NCBI GenBank assembly: GCA_031552995.1
Contig: JAVBMB010000004.1
Coordinates: 1 to 24,750 of the forward strand
From: JAVBMB01 sp031552995
GTDB taxonomy: Bacteria > Bacillota > Clostridia > Oscillospirales > Butyricicoccaceae
Direction of reading: 5' to 3'
DNA: 24,750 nucleotides
Part shown: positions 6,607 to 15,384 of the stretch, piece by piece
How positions within the stretch are numbered: position 1 is the stretch's first letter
Layout: each line of letters opens with the position of its first letter
Position numbers and translations under genes: made by a program
Notes under the pieces: generated by a model
Told to the model about the DNA's origin: nothing
Databases searched by the model: none
What the model saw: the letters and a program-made list of their open reading frames with translations, nothing else

Positions 6607-7767
6607 ATGGCAGAACAAAGGCGGGACCTCTATGAGGTGCTTGGGCTGGGCAACAGCGCCTCGGATGAGGAGATAAAAAAGGCATACCGCAAGCTGGCAA
6701 AAAAATATCACCCCGACCTTAACCCGGGTGATAAGACAGCCGAGCAAAAAATGAAAGAGGTCAACGCCGCGTACGAGGTGCTGTCCGACAAGGAAAAGAA
6801 GGACAGATACGACCGTTTTGGCCACGCCGGCATCGATCCCAGCTATAACGCGGCGGGCGGCTACGGCGGCTACGGCGCGCCCGGCGGCGGGTTTGAGGAT
6901 TTTGACCTCGGCGACCTGTTCGGCAACATATTCGGCGGCGCGTTCGGCGGCCAAAGCCAAAGCCAGCGCCGCAGCGGCCCGCAGCGCGGGGAAAATATCC
7001 GTATGAGCATGACGCTCACATTTGAGGAAGCCGCCTTCGGCTGTGAGAAGAGCGTCAATGTCAACCGGACCGAGAGCTGCAGCGAATGCGGCGGCAGTGG
7101 GGCCAAAAAAGGCACATCGGCCGAGACGTGCCAGACATGCCACGGCACAGGCCAGGTCAGGACACAGCAGCGCACGCCATTCGGCGTGTTCGCGTCAAGC
7201 GGCCCGTGTCAGGCGTGCCACGGCACAGGCAAGATAATCAAAGAACCGTGCGAAAAATGCAAGGGCAACGGCAAGGTGCGCCGCAGCCGCACAATCAAGG
7301 TAAAAATCCCGGCCGGCATCGACAACGGCCAGACGGTCTCTCTTCGCGGAGAGGGCAATGAGGGCACGCTTGGCGGCCCTGCCGGAGACCTGTATGTCAC
7401 CGTATCCGTGCTCGAACACAAGCTGTTCAAGCGAGACGGGCAGGACGTCCTGCTCGAGATGCCCGTGTCATTTGTGCAGGCCGCGCTGGGCGCAACGCTC
7501 ACCGTGCCTACGGTCGACGGCAAAGTGCAGTACAACATGCCCGAGGGCACGCAAACCGGCACAATATTCCGCTTAAAGGGCAGCGGAATACCGAATGTCA
7601 ACGGCCGCGGCCGCGGAGACCAGTATGTCAAGGTCAGCATCGAAATACCGCGCAACCTGTCCAAGGAGCAAAAGGACATCCTCAGCAGCTTCGACGAGGC
7701 CGTCGGTGAGCAGCATTACGAGAGTAAAAAAGGGTTCTTCGCAAAGATAAAAGACATCTTCAACTGA
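6607..7767 (+). CDS. dnaJ: Chaperone protein DnaJ (Hsp40, type I)
   Basis: 386 residues with all type I features. J domain at 6-71 with H35-P36-D37, which triggers DnaK ATP hydrolysis. A glycine/phenylalanine-rich region follows at about 75-118. The zinc-binding region has four CxxCxGxG repeats starting at C158, C175, C201 and C215, all cysteines present. The C-terminal client-binding domains carry G-D-L-Y-V-x-V and R-L-K-G-x-G-I-P. AGGAGA about 10 bases upstream supports ATG 6607. It is the last gene of the heat-shock operon; a strong terminator follows 23 bases after the stop. Confidence 0.98.
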   Translation: MAEQRRDLYEVLGLGNSASDEEIKKAYRKLAKKYHPDLNPGDKTAEQKMKEVNAAYEVLSDKEKKDRYDRFGHAGIDPSYNAAGGYGGYGAPGGGFEDFDLGDLFGNIFGGAFGGQSQSQRRSGPQRGENIRMSMTLTFEEAAFGCEKSVNVNRTESCSECGGSGAKKGTSAETCQTCHGTGQVRTQQRTPFGVFASSGPCQACHGTGKIIKEPCEKCKGNGKVRRSRTIKVKIPAGIDNGQTVSLRGEGNEGTLGGPAGDLYVTVSVLEHKLFKRDGQDVLLEMPVSFVQAALGATLTVPTVDGKVQYNMPEGTQTGTIFRLKGSGIPNVNGRGRGDQYVKVSIEIPRNLSKEQKDILSSFDEAVGEQHYESKKGFFAKIKDIFN

Positions 7768-7790
7768 CCAATAAATAGGCCCGACAAAAC

Positions 7791-7828
7791 CCAAAGGGAA
7801 CGGCGTTGCCGTTCCCTTTGGCATTTTT
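7791..7828 (+). terminator. Terminator of the heat-shock operon
   Basis: CCAAAGGGAACGGC (7791-7804) pairs perfectly with GCCGTTCCCTTTGG (7808-7821) across a GTT loop, 14 bp, followed by CATTTTT. Strong factor-independent terminator. Confidence 0.95.
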
Positions 7829-7874
7829 CACAGGCGGTGTTTCACACATTCTCTCACCTTGGCTATATTAACTA

Positions 7875-7903
7875 TTGCGGCGTCACCGCATATTTGATAT
7901 AAT
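7875..7903 (+). promoter_or_regulatory. Sigma-A promoter upstream of recJ
   Basis: TTGCGG (7875-7880), 17-base spacer, perfect TATAAT (7898-7903). Expected start near 7910, giving a leader of about 23 nt with GGAGAG before ATG 7933. It follows the dnaJ terminator and probably drives recJ through hemZ. Confidence 0.8.
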
Positions 7904-7932
7904 ACTTTCTAATATAAATACTGGAGAGCAGC

Positions 7933-10011
7933 ATGAAAAATAAACAATGGCTTATTCCGGAGTGCGATTTTGCGGTTGCGGGCATGCTCTCCGATGAACT
8001 TGGGCTGTCGCGTCTCGCCGCCCGTGTACTTGCCGCCCGCGGGTTAAAAACCTGCAGGGCGGCCGGTGAGTTTATGGATAAATCTCTGTCGCGCATCCAT
8101 GACCCGTTTTTGCTTGACGGCATGGACGAGGCGGCGCGCGAGATTGAATCCGCCATCGCAAACGGCGTGCGTATCGCTGTGTATGGGGATTATGATGTAG
8201 ACGGCGTCACGGCGACGTGTATACTCATCAAATACCTGCGCTCGCGCGGCGCCGTGTGCGATTATTATATCCCCGACCGTCTGGGAGAGGGATACGGCCT
8301 GAACACGGCCGCCATCGCCGGCTTGTATGAGCAGGGCTGCCGTCTGCTTATCACGGTCGATTCTGGCATTACCGCCGTGCAGGAGGCCGAGTTTGCCGCC
8401 GGGCTGGGCATGAGGCTTATTATAACCGACCATCACGAGTGCAAGGGCGTGCTGCCCGCGGCGCTCGCCGTCATAAACCCGCGGCGCGACGGAAGCCGGT
8501 ACCCGTTCAGGGAGCTTGCCGGCGTAGGCGTTGCCTTTCAGCTCATATGCGCGCTCGAAAAAGGCCGCTCGCTCGAGCAGCTGCTTGCCGAGTATTCCGA
8601 CATCGTCTCCGTCGGGACGATAGCAGACGTGATGCCGCTAATCGGCGAAAACAGCGTCATCGTCTCGCGCGGGCTCAAAGCGCTTAAGACTACAAAAAAC
8701 CCCGGCCTGCGCGCTCTTATGCAAAAGCTCGGGCTGGATACAAAGCCGCTCACGGCTAACGCCGTCAGCTTTGTCATGGCCCCGAGGATAAACGCCGCCG
8801 GCCGCCTCGGCGGCGCTTCGGCGGCGGCGCAGATGTTCCTGACGGAAGATATGCGCGAGGCAGCCGAGCTCGCCGAGCATCTGTGCGAGCTTAATCGCCG
8901 CCGGCAGGAGGAAGAAAACGCCATTTACAGCCAGATAGCGGAACGCATCAGGCTCGACCCGCAGATAGTCCGCGGCAACTCGCTGACGCTGTGGGGGGAT
9001 GATTGGCACAACGGCGTCATCGGCATCGTCGCCTCCCGCCTCGCCGATAAATACGGCATACCGTGCGTGCTGATTTCCATGAGCGGCGACAGCGGCAAGG
9101 GGTCGGGGCGCAGCGTTAAGGGCTTCAACATGTACACCGCGCTCGAAAAAAGCGCCGGTCTCATTGATAAGTTCGGCGGGCACGAGCTTGCGGTCGGCCT
9201 GTCTGTCAGCCGGGATAACCTTGAGGCTCTGCGCGACGCCATAGAGGCATGCGCCGCCGGCGCCGCCGCCGATGTTCAGCCACCCGGCGTCGCGGTTGAC
9301 TGCTCGGTGGAGCCGGAGGAGCTGACAGTCTCCGAGATAGCCGGCTTGTCCGCGCTCGAGCCGTTTGGCATGGGCAACCCGCAGCCGGCCTTTGCCATGA
9401 CCGATGTGCTCATCAACGAGATAACGCCTATCAGCAACGACAGGCATACAAAGTTTCTTCTCGCAAAAAACGGCCGTCACTTTTACGCGTTCGCCTTCGG
9501 CATGGGCGCGCGCAACTGCGCGTTTGCCTCGGGGGACAGTGTCGATATCGTCTTCTCGGCCGAGATAAACGAGTATAAAAATAAGCAGAGCGTCCAGCTG
9601 ATTGTCAAGGATATAAGGTGGTCGACAGAGGAAAACAGCGCCGATACCGCCGCGCTAGAGATGTATGCCGCGTTTCGCGGCGGGGAAAATATAACGGACG
9701 AGCAGGCGCGTATTCTGTCGCCTACCAAGGATGAGCTTCGCGCGGTGTTCAGCTATATCAGGACGAATGCCGAGGGAAGCGAGATGACGGCGTCGGCCCG
9801 CGCCATGTATCGAAAGGTGCGCTACAATTCACGCGGCAGCATCAACCTGGGCAGGTTTCTCGTGTGCATGGATGTGTTCCGCGAGTTTGATATTTTCACA
9901 TACAGTATGTCGGGGGACGATTTGACGATTGTCGGCGGCGGTCACACGGGCAAGGCGGATATCAGCGGTTCGCGTATATTAAAACAGCTAATGGACTCTA
10001 TAAGGGGATAG
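7933..10011 (+). CDS. recJ: Single-stranded-DNA-specific exonuclease RecJ
   Basis: 692 residues. RecJ is a 5'-3' single-strand DNA exonuclease of recombination and mismatch repair. DHH phosphoesterase core: G85-D86-Y-D88-V-D90-G, V-D-S-G at 142-145, and D166-H167-H168. The DHHA1 domain carries G-S-G-R-S and the G-G-H-E-L-A-V-G-L signature near residue 415. An OB-like domain follows, and a C-terminal extension of about 115 residues (from about 575) matches the longer Bacillota type rather than the short E. coli enzyme. ATG 7933 has GGAGAG 6 bases upstream. First gene of its cluster; the apt gene that often separates recJ from relA in Clostridia is absent. Confidence 0.97.
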   Translation: MKNKQWLIPECDFAVAGMLSDELGLSRLAARVLAARGLKTCRAAGEFMDKSLSRIHDPFLLDGMDEAAREIESAIANGVRIAVYGDYDVDGVTATCILIKYLRSRGAVCDYYIPDRLGEGYGLNTAAIAGLYEQGCRLLITVDSGITAVQEAEFAAGLGMRLIITDHHECKGVLPAALAVINPRRDGSRYPFRELAGVGVAFQLICALEKGRSLEQLLAEYSDIVSVGTIADVMPLIGENSVIVSRGLKALKTTKNPGLRALMQKLGLDTKPLTANAVSFVMAPRINAAGRLGGASAAAQMFLTEDMREAAELAEHLCELNRRRQEEENAIYSQIAERIRLDPQIVRGNSLTLWGDDWHNGVIGIVASRLADKYGIPCVLISMSGDSGKGSGRSVKGFNMYTALEKSAGLIDKFGGHELAVGLSVSRDNLEALRDAIEACAAGAAADVQPPGVAVDCSVEPEELTVSEIAGLSALEPFGMGNPQPAFAMTDVLINEITPISNDRHTKFLLAKNGRHFYAFAFGMGARNCAFASGDSVDIVFSAEINEYKNKQSVQLIVKDIRWSTEENSADTAALEMYAAFRGGENITDEQARILSPTKDELRAVFSYIRTNAEGSEMTASARAMYRKVRYNSRGSINLGRFLVCMDVFREFDIFTYSMSGDDLTIVGGGHTGKADISGSRILKQLMDSIRG

Positions 10012-10055
10012 TAAATTGCGCAGACTCCGCGCGTCTCGAAAGGCAGTAAGCGATT

Positions 10056-12272
10056 ATGCAGGAAAGTGATCTAAAACCGGATATCGAAACGGTCATCGAG
10101 GGGTATCGTGAAACCGTTCGAAAGATAGCATGCGCTTTCCCGCCGGAGGAAAGCGCTAAGATAATGAGCGCTTTCGAGTGCGCCAACAGGATGCATTCCA
10201 CTCAAAAACGCAAAAGCGGCGACCCCTATATCTGCCATCCGGTCGCGGCGGCGGTCATAATCAGCGACCTCGGGCTTGACAGCGATTCCATCGCCGCCGG
10301 GCTGTTGCACGACTGTGTCGAGGACACCTCCAGCACATACGAGGATATTCAGCGCGAGTTTGGCAAGCCTGTCGCCGATTTGGTCGACGGCGTCACAAAG
10401 CTGGGCAACATCGTCTACTCCAGCCGCGAGGAGGAGCAGATGGAGGACCTGCGCAAGATGTTTATTGCAATGGCCAAGGATATCAGGGTCATAATCATCA
10501 AGCTTGCCGACCGCCTTCACAACATCAGGACCATCGAGTTTCAGCGCCCGGTCAAACAGAGCGAGATTTGTCTTGAGACAATGGAGATTTACGCGCCGTT
10601 GGCCCACCGTCTGGGCATCCACAATATAAAAGAAGAGCTGGAAGACCGCTCTCTTCGCATACTCGACCCTGTAGGCTACTCCGAGATACAGAGCTTCCTG
10701 AGTGGCAAAGAGGAGGTCTTTTCGCAGTTTTTGGAGAGACAGGTCGTCCGCATCAAAGAAAAGCTCGACCAAAGCGGCATCGAGTGCGAGGTGAGATTCC
10801 GCCTTAAGCATGTCTACAGCATCTACCGCAAGCTGTACGGGCAAAATCTCACATTCGACGAGATATACGACATATGTGCCGCCCGCATCATAGTCGGGCA
10901 GATTGTCGACTGCTACAACGTATTCGGCATCATTCACGACCTGTACCGGCCGATTCCCGGCCGCTTTAAGGATTATATCAGCACGCCGAAGCCTAACGGC
11001 TACCAGTCGCTGCACACCGTCGTCATCGGCGGGGAGGGTATTCCGTTTGAGGTTCAGATCCGCACCGAAGAGATGGACAAATCGGCCGAGTTCGGTATCG
11101 CCGCTCATTGGAAATACAAGGGCGGCCTGCGCGGGCGTCAGAAGGAGGAGGCGTTCGCCTGGGTTCGTCAGCTGCTCGAAACCCAGCAGGACACCGATGC
11201 CGAGGACTTCATCAAGAACATGAAGGTCGACCTGTTCGCCGACGAGGTGTATGTATTCACCCCGCGCGGCGATGTAATAAACATGCCGCAGGGCGCAACG
11301 CCAATCGACTTCGCTTACGCCATTCACTCAGAGGTCGGCAACCGCATGACCGGAGCCAAAGTAAACGGGCGCATGGTCGGCATCGACTATGTATTAAAAT
11401 CCGGCGAAATCGTCGATATTATCACATCCAAGTCATCCATCGGCCCAAAGAGGGACTGGATGCAGATTGTCAAGACGACAAGCGCCAAAAGCAAAATACG
11501 CCAGTGGTTTAAAAAAGAGCGCCGCGAGGAAAATTACGAGCACGGCAAATCGACGCTCGACCGCGAGCTGCGGGTCGCTCTTATATACGACAGTTTTATG
11601 CTGCCCGAGTTCCTGACGCCGTTCCTCAAGCAGCTCGGCCTGCCGAACCTTGACGAGCTGTATATATGCATCGGCTACGGCGGCATGACTGCCTCAAAGA
11701 TTGTCAGCCGCGCCAAGGAGGAGATTATCCGCATCCGCCACGCGCGCGAGCAGCAGGAGATCAAGCTCCCTCAGCAGACGAAGCGCAAGGCGATTGCCGA
11801 CACCGGCGTCATCGTCGAAGGGCTGGACAATTGCCTTGTCAAGTTCGCCAAGTGCTGCACGCCGATTCCGGGTGACGAGATTGTCGGCTTCATAACGCGC
11901 GGCCACGGCGTGTCCGTCCACAGGAAGGAGTGCGCAAATGTCCGCTCGTCGCTCGGCAACCAGGAGGAATATGACCGCTGGATTGCCACCGAGTGGGAGA
12001 TGAGCGAGCGCCACAACTACAATACGGCCGTCAAGGTTGTCGCCAAGAACCGCGCAGGCGTGCTGAGCGATGTTGTTTCGGCGCTGGGCAACATGAAAAT
12101 AAATGTCAACGAGCTTTCCGTGCGCGAAAATGCCGACGGCCAAAGCCTGTTTTTTATGACAATTAGCGTCACGGGCAAAGAGCAGCTCGATTTAGTGATA
12201 AACCGGCTCAAACGGGGCAGCGGCGTCATCGACGTCATGCGCTGCCTGGCCGGAAGTGAGACGGGGAGGTAG
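10056..12272 (+). CDS. relA: Bifunctional (p)ppGpp synthetase/hydrolase (Rel)
   Basis: 738 residues, full-length long RSH enzyme. It makes and destroys the stringent-response alarmone. Hydrolase (HD) domain: H61, H85-D86, E89-D90, and K-L-A-D-R-L-H-N at 149-156, so hydrolysis looks intact. Synthetase domain includes G-R-F-K-D-Y-I (302-308) and Y-Q-S-L-H-T. The R-x-K-D form is that of bifunctional Rel rather than monofunctional RelA, which has E-x-D-D. TGS domain about 395-460, helical and zinc-finger-like region with K-C-C-T-P-I-P-G-D-E-I, and C-terminal ACT domain about 665-735. The ribosome site (AAAGGCAG) is weak. relA-dtd spacing is 6 bases. Confidence 0.98.
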   Translation: MQESDLKPDIETVIEGYRETVRKIACAFPPEESAKIMSAFECANRMHSTQKRKSGDPYICHPVAAAVIISDLGLDSDSIAAGLLHDCVEDTSSTYEDIQREFGKPVADLVDGVTKLGNIVYSSREEEQMEDLRKMFIAMAKDIRVIIIKLADRLHNIRTIEFQRPVKQSEICLETMEIYAPLAHRLGIHNIKEELEDRSLRILDPVGYSEIQSFLSGKEEVFSQFLERQVVRIKEKLDQSGIECEVRFRLKHVYSIYRKLYGQNLTFDEIYDICAARIIVGQIVDCYNVFGIIHDLYRPIPGRFKDYISTPKPNGYQSLHTVVIGGEGIPFEVQIRTEEMDKSAEFGIAAHWKYKGGLRGRQKEEAFAWVRQLLETQQDTDAEDFIKNMKVDLFADEVYVFTPRGDVINMPQGATPIDFAYAIHSEVGNRMTGAKVNGRMVGIDYVLKSGEIVDIITSKSSIGPKRDWMQIVKTTSAKSKIRQWFKKERREENYEHGKSTLDRELRVALIYDSFMLPEFLTPFLKQLGLPNLDELYICIGYGGMTASKIVSRAKEEIIRIRHAREQQEIKLPQQTKRKAIADTGVIVEGLDNCLVKFAKCCTPIPGDEIVGFITRGHGVSVHRKECANVRSSLGNQEEYDRWIATEWEMSERHNYNTAVKVVAKNRAGVLSDVVSALGNMKINVNELSVRENADGQSLFFMTISVTGKEQLDLVINRLKRGSGVIDVMRCLAGSETGR

Positions 12273-12278
12273 CGGACT

Positions 12279-12737
12279 ATGCGCGCAGTAGTTATCCGCG
12301 TCAGCCGCGCGTCGATTACGATTGACGGCGAGAGCGGCGGAGAAATTGGACGGGGCCTGCTTGTGCTTCTCGGCATCAAAGACGGTGATAGCATTGAGGA
12401 CGCCGACTATCTAGCCAAAAAATGCGCCTCACTTCGCGTGTTCGAGGATGAAAACGGCAAAATGAACCTCGGCCTCGGCGAGTGCGGCGGCGCAATAATG
12501 GCGGTGTCGAACTTCACTCTGTACGCCGACTGTTCACGCGGGCGCCGGCCGGACTTTTTTCACGCCGCCAGGCCGGATGTCGCTGTCCCGCTTTATGACC
12601 GTTTTGTCGCCGCTCTGCGCGAAAGCGGCCTGCCGCTCGTCTGCGGCGTGTTCGGGGCCGAGATGCAAATAGACCACGTCAACGACGGCCCGGTCACGCT
12701 CATCATGGATACCGAGCAGATGCAGGGCAAGAAATAA
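12279..12737 (+). CDS. dtd: D-aminoacyl-tRNA deacylase Dtd
   Basis: 152 residues. Dtd removes D-amino acids (and misplaced glycine) from tRNA, acting as a homodimer whose active site is RNA-based. Both family motifs are present: S77-N-F-T80-L (the usual S-Q-F-T-L with Q replaced by N) and N135-D-G-P-V-T140, which carries the cross-subunit Gly-cisPro. The Q-to-N change at residue 78 is minor but worth noting. Ribosome site GGGGAGG (12263-12269) lies in the end of relA, consistent with a polycistronic message. The relA-dtd pair is conserved across Bacillota. Confidence 0.96.
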   Translation: MRAVVIRVSRASITIDGESGGEIGRGLLVLLGIKDGDSIEDADYLAKKCASLRVFEDENGKMNLGLGECGGAIMAVSNFTLYADCSRGRRPDFFHAARPDVAVPLYDRFVAALRESGLPLVCGVFGAEMQIDHVNDGPVTLIMDTEQMQGKK

Positions 12738-12757
12738 CAATAATTCGGAGGTGCGCA

Positions 12758-13390
12758 ATGTCAGTCAAGATAATCCCGGTCGGCATGCTTCAGACGAACT
12801 GCTGCCTGCTGATCGACGACCAAACGAAAGAATGCGCCGTCATTGACCCCGGCGCCGCCGGAGAGCGCATACTTAAAACCATAGCAGACCTCGGCGTCAC
12901 AGTCGGCAGCATAATCCTCACCCACGGCCATTTCGACCACATTATGGCCGCGGCGGAGGTACAAAACGCCACAGGCGCAAAGCTCTATATCCACAGCGAG
13001 GACGAGCATATGCTCACTGCGGACTATGTCCGTCACGGCGGCTACATCCGCGGAGAGTACGCGCCCCCGCGCGTCGACGGGCATCTGTATGACGGCATGA
13101 CGTTTACGGTCGGCACGCTTACGTGCAGCGTTCTCAACACGCCGGGTCACACAAAAGGCTCGTGCGTCATTTTATGCGGAGACCGTATGTTTTCGGGTGA
13201 CACGCTGTTTGCCGATGACTGCGGCAGATGCGACCTCGAGGGCGGCAGCGAGGCCGAGATGAGGCAAAGCCTGCGCCGCCTTCACGACCTCGAGGGGGAT
13301 TATCACGTTCATCCCGGGCATGACGAGAGTACAACGCTCTCCCGCGAGCGCCTGCACAACTTTTCTATGCGCAGCGCGATGGGGCGATGA
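12758..13390 (+). CDS. Metallo-beta-lactamase-fold hydrolase (YqgX/GloB-like)
   Basis: 210 residues, glyoxalase II-like metallo-hydrolase. Metal ligands are intact: T-H56-G-H58-F-D60-H61, the N-T-P-G-H-T-K-G-S histidine near 132, F-S-G-D-T-L-F aspartate near 147, and H-P-G-H near 187. This subgroup is widespread and the true substrate is unclear; hydrolysis of S-D-lactoyl thiol esters has been shown for some relatives, which I only infer here. GGAGGTG 6 bases before ATG 12758. It overlaps hemZ by 4 bases (ATGA). The order relA-dtd-MBL-hemZ is common in Clostridia, so it is part of a conserved housekeeping cluster. Confidence 0.93.
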   Translation: MSVKIIPVGMLQTNCCLLIDDQTKECAVIDPGAAGERILKTIADLGVTVGSIILTHGHFDHIMAAAEVQNATGAKLYIHSEDEHMLTADYVRHGGYIRGEYAPPRVDGHLYDGMTFTVGTLTCSVLNTPGHTKGSCVILCGDRMFSGDTLFADDCGRCDLEGGSEAEMRQSLRRLHDLEGDYHVHPGHDESTTLSRERLHNFSMRSAMGR

Positions 13391-14826
13391 ATTATACACT
13401 TATCGGCCACGGCAGGGATAATGCCGTTCACGACCTGCTGATCTGCCTGCTTCCCGATGAGGAGCATAAATCAGCCGATTCAGCTTCGGAGGGCGACGCC
13501 TGCCGAAGCTTTTTCGAGCGGCAGGGTACGCTTGCCGTCTCGGTCGCCGAAGTCAGCCGCGGCGGCAGGCAGACGACTGGACGGTGCGAAAAGCATATGG
13601 ATGATTTATCGCTCGAGGGGCAAAAGCGCGCCGCAAGCTACGCCGTCAAAACGGCGCTGTACAGGGCGCTGCTTCCGCATCTCAGCCAAAATCCCCCGTG
13701 GGGCAGCCTCACCGGAGTCAAGCCGGGCAAGGCGGTTCGCGCCGCCGTCGCCCGCGGGCTCAGTTGGCAATCGGCGCCGGGCTATCTTATGGATGAATAC
13801 TTTGTCGAGCCGCTTCGCGCCGATATGTGCAGCAGGGCCTCTCGCGTCGCGTATGATATAGGGGACACCGTTTCAGGCAAGGAGGTTCAGCTCTACGCCG
13901 GCATTCCGTTCTGCCCCGGCAAATGCGCTTACTGCTCGTTTGTCAGCAACGACGTCGCCCGCTGGGGCGATATGATAGCTCCTTATCTTGACGCGCTTAT
14001 CGCCGAAATCAAAGCCGCCGGAGAGGCCGCGGCGTCGGCGCGTCTCGATATCGGCAGCGTATACATCGGCGGCGGCACGCCTACAATACTGACGGCCGCG
14101 CAGCTCGACAGGCTGCTGGCCTCGCTGAGCTCGTCGTTTCATTTGCCGCCCGGCATCGAGTTCACCGTTGAGGCCGGCAGGCCGGACACCATAGACGCCG
14201 ACAAGCTCGCCGTACTTGCCGCGCGGCATGTCGGCAGAATAAGTATTAACCCTCAGACGATGAATGACAGTGTGCTTGGCGGCGTCCGCCGTGCGCACAC
14301 TGCGGCGGATGTTGAGCGCGTATACAAGATGGCGCGCGGCCTCGGCAGCTTTGCGATTAATATGGACTTAATCGCCGGCCTCCCGGGGGACACCCCGCAG
14401 GGCCTCATCGGCAGCGTAAAAAAGCTTGTCGGGCTGTCTCCCGAGAATATAACGATTCACTGCATGGCGCGTAAGCGCGGCGCGCCGCTGTTTTTCGGCG
14501 AAAGCGGGGATTTGCCGCAAAGCGCGCTCGACGGCTGCTACGACATGCTGTTCAAGGCTGGGTACGAGCCGTATTACATCTACAGGCAAAAATATATCGC
14601 GGGTGCGCTTGAAAATATCGGTTTCTGCAAACCCGGCTTTGCCTCGCGCTACAATATAATTATGATGGAGGAACTCGGCGATGTAATGTCGCTCGGCTGC
14701 GGCGGGGTGACAAAGCTCGGCACGCGCTCGGGCGGGAAGATAACACGCCGCGCAAACCCTAAATACCCGCGCGAGTATATCCTCGGCATCGATGAGGTAT
14801 GCCTAGGTAAACGGCAGCTTGTGTAA
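13387..14826 (+). CDS. hemZ: Coproporphyrinogen dehydrogenase-like radical SAM protein HemZ
   Basis: 479 residues, radical SAM enzyme of the HemN/HemZ group. An N-terminal region of about 165 residues, including S-L-T-G-V-K-P-G-K (107-115) typical of HemZ, precedes the iron-sulfur motif C176-P-G-K-C180-A-Y-C183. Further SAM-domain marks are Y-I-G-G-G-T-P-T (226-233) and the strand I-N-M-D-L-I-A-G-L-P-G-D. HemZ is annotated as an oxygen-independent coproporphyrinogen III oxidase, but many clostridial carriers lack haem synthesis and its true role is unsettled. The start overlaps the upstream stop (ATGA). hisS and aspS, which usually follow in Clostridia, do not. Confidence 0.94.
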   Translation: MNYTLIGHGRDNAVHDLLICLLPDEEHKSADSASEGDACRSFFERQGTLAVSVAEVSRGGRQTTGRCEKHMDDLSLEGQKRAASYAVKTALYRALLPHLSQNPPWGSLTGVKPGKAVRAAVARGLSWQSAPGYLMDEYFVEPLRADMCSRASRVAYDIGDTVSGKEVQLYAGIPFCPGKCAYCSFVSNDVARWGDMIAPYLDALIAEIKAAGEAAASARLDIGSVYIGGGTPTILTAAQLDRLLASLSSSFHLPPGIEFTVEAGRPDTIDADKLAVLAARHVGRISINPQTMNDSVLGGVRRAHTAADVERVYKMARGLGSFAINMDLIAGLPGDTPQGLIGSVKKLVGLSPENITIHCMARKRGAPLFFGESGDLPQSALDGCYDMLFKAGYEPYYIYRQKYIAGALENIGFCKPGFASRYNIIMMEELGDVMSLGCGGVTKLGTRSGGKITRRANPKYPREYILGIDEVCLGKRQLV

Positions 14827-14828
14827 AA

Positions 14829-14924
14829 GCCGGGGATCAGATCGCTCCGGTTTGCCGCATGCGGATTTCCGTCTGAGCTGCCGGTGATTTCCTTTTTTGT
14901 CATCGGGGCTTTTCTAGACGGAAA
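14829..14924. repeat. Two stem-loops downstream of hemZ
   Basis: The first, AAGCCGGGG...CTCCGGTTT (about 14827-14853), is a 9-bp G-U-containing stem just after the hemZ stop, without a T-run. The second is a perfect 9-bp stem TTTCCGTCT/AGACGGAAA (14866-14874/14916-14924) enclosing 41 bases, including TTCCTTTTTTGT. Either may end the hemZ transcript, but neither is a textbook terminator. Confidence 0.4.
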
Positions 14925-14960
14925 AGAAATGGGCAAAGCGCACCCTGTGCGCGCATGGAC

Positions 14961-15108
14961 GCCGCTTGCCAAATAGGTAAAACCCTTGCCACACGCATAT
15001 ATGGGGCCCAAATTGCGGCAATCTATATACGTGTGGCCTGTGGGCTGTCAAAATGTCTGATCACAGACATCCACCGTCACGATGCTACGGTTGTTTTGGG
15101 CAAGCGGC
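14961..15108 (+). ncRNA. Candidate multi-helix structured RNA, class unknown
   Basis: A 10-bp closing stem pairs GCCGCTTGCC (14961-14970) with GGCAAGCGGC (15099-15108). Three hairpins nest inside: 14988-15037 (8 bp, a C/A mismatch, then 5 bp), 15053-15070 (ATGTCTG-ATCA-CAGACAT, perfect 7 bp), and 15073-15091 (ACCGT/ACGGT). The loop of the first hairpin (GCCCA, 15006-15010) can form a pseudoknot with TGGGC (15041-15045). It matches no riboswitch I know. Against a cis role: a plausible promoter (15091-15119) overlaps its 3' arm, which would place it upstream of, not within, the next gene's message. No promoter for the element itself was found. Inference from hand folding only. Confidence 0.4.
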
Positions 15109-15119
15109 CATGATATAGT
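15091..15119 (+). promoter_or_regulatory. Possible promoter of the cysteine-rich small gene
   Basis: TTGTTT (15091-15096), 17-base spacer, TATAGT (15114-15119). Expected start near 15126, 40 bases before ATG 15166. The spacer contains the right arm of the inverted repeat at 14961-15108, so a protein bound there, or that repeat as an operator half, could affect transcription. Confidence 0.45.
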
Positions 15120-15165
15120 TTGGTTAGGCTTTGCGGTATCGGGCAAAAAAGGGGATGAAAGAATA

Positions 15166-15384
15166 ATGAAAAAAGATTATTGTACTTGCACCAACTACGA
15201 GTGTAAAATGCACCCGTTAAAACACGACAAGGGTTGCACACCCTGCGTTATAGCCAACCTCAAAACAAAAGATTTGCCAAAGTGTTTTTTTAATTTGGTT
15301 AATGGCGCAGATACACGAAATGGCGATACGTTTATCGATTTCGCCAAAGCAGTAATTGAGAGCGAAAATCAAATTGATCGGTAA
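15166..15384 (+). CDS. Small cysteine-rich protein, DUF6485-like
   Basis: 72 residues. Cysteines at 6, 8, 13, 24, 27 and 40, arranged C-x-C-x4-C...C-x2-C...L-P-K-C-F-F, look like the small metal-binding DUF6485 family of anaerobes; I make that link from memory of the pattern. Function unknown. ATG 15166 is chosen because AAGGGG lies 11 bases upstream and the cysteine motif begins at once; the longer open frame upstream runs through the promoter region. The gene is clearly more AT-rich than its neighbours (runs of A and T, codons such as TTA, AAT, GAT, TTT), suggesting recent acquisition. It stands where hisS-aspS would usually follow hemZ. Confidence 0.65.
   Translation: MKKDYCTCTNYECKMHPLKHDKGCTPCVIANLKTKDLPKCFFNLVNGADTRNGDTFIDFAKAVIESENQIDR

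Noticed and set aside
14961..15108. Known riboswitch (cobalamin, TPP, SAM, FMN, purine, c-di-GMP)
   Set aside because: None of the conserved core strings I know for these classes is present.
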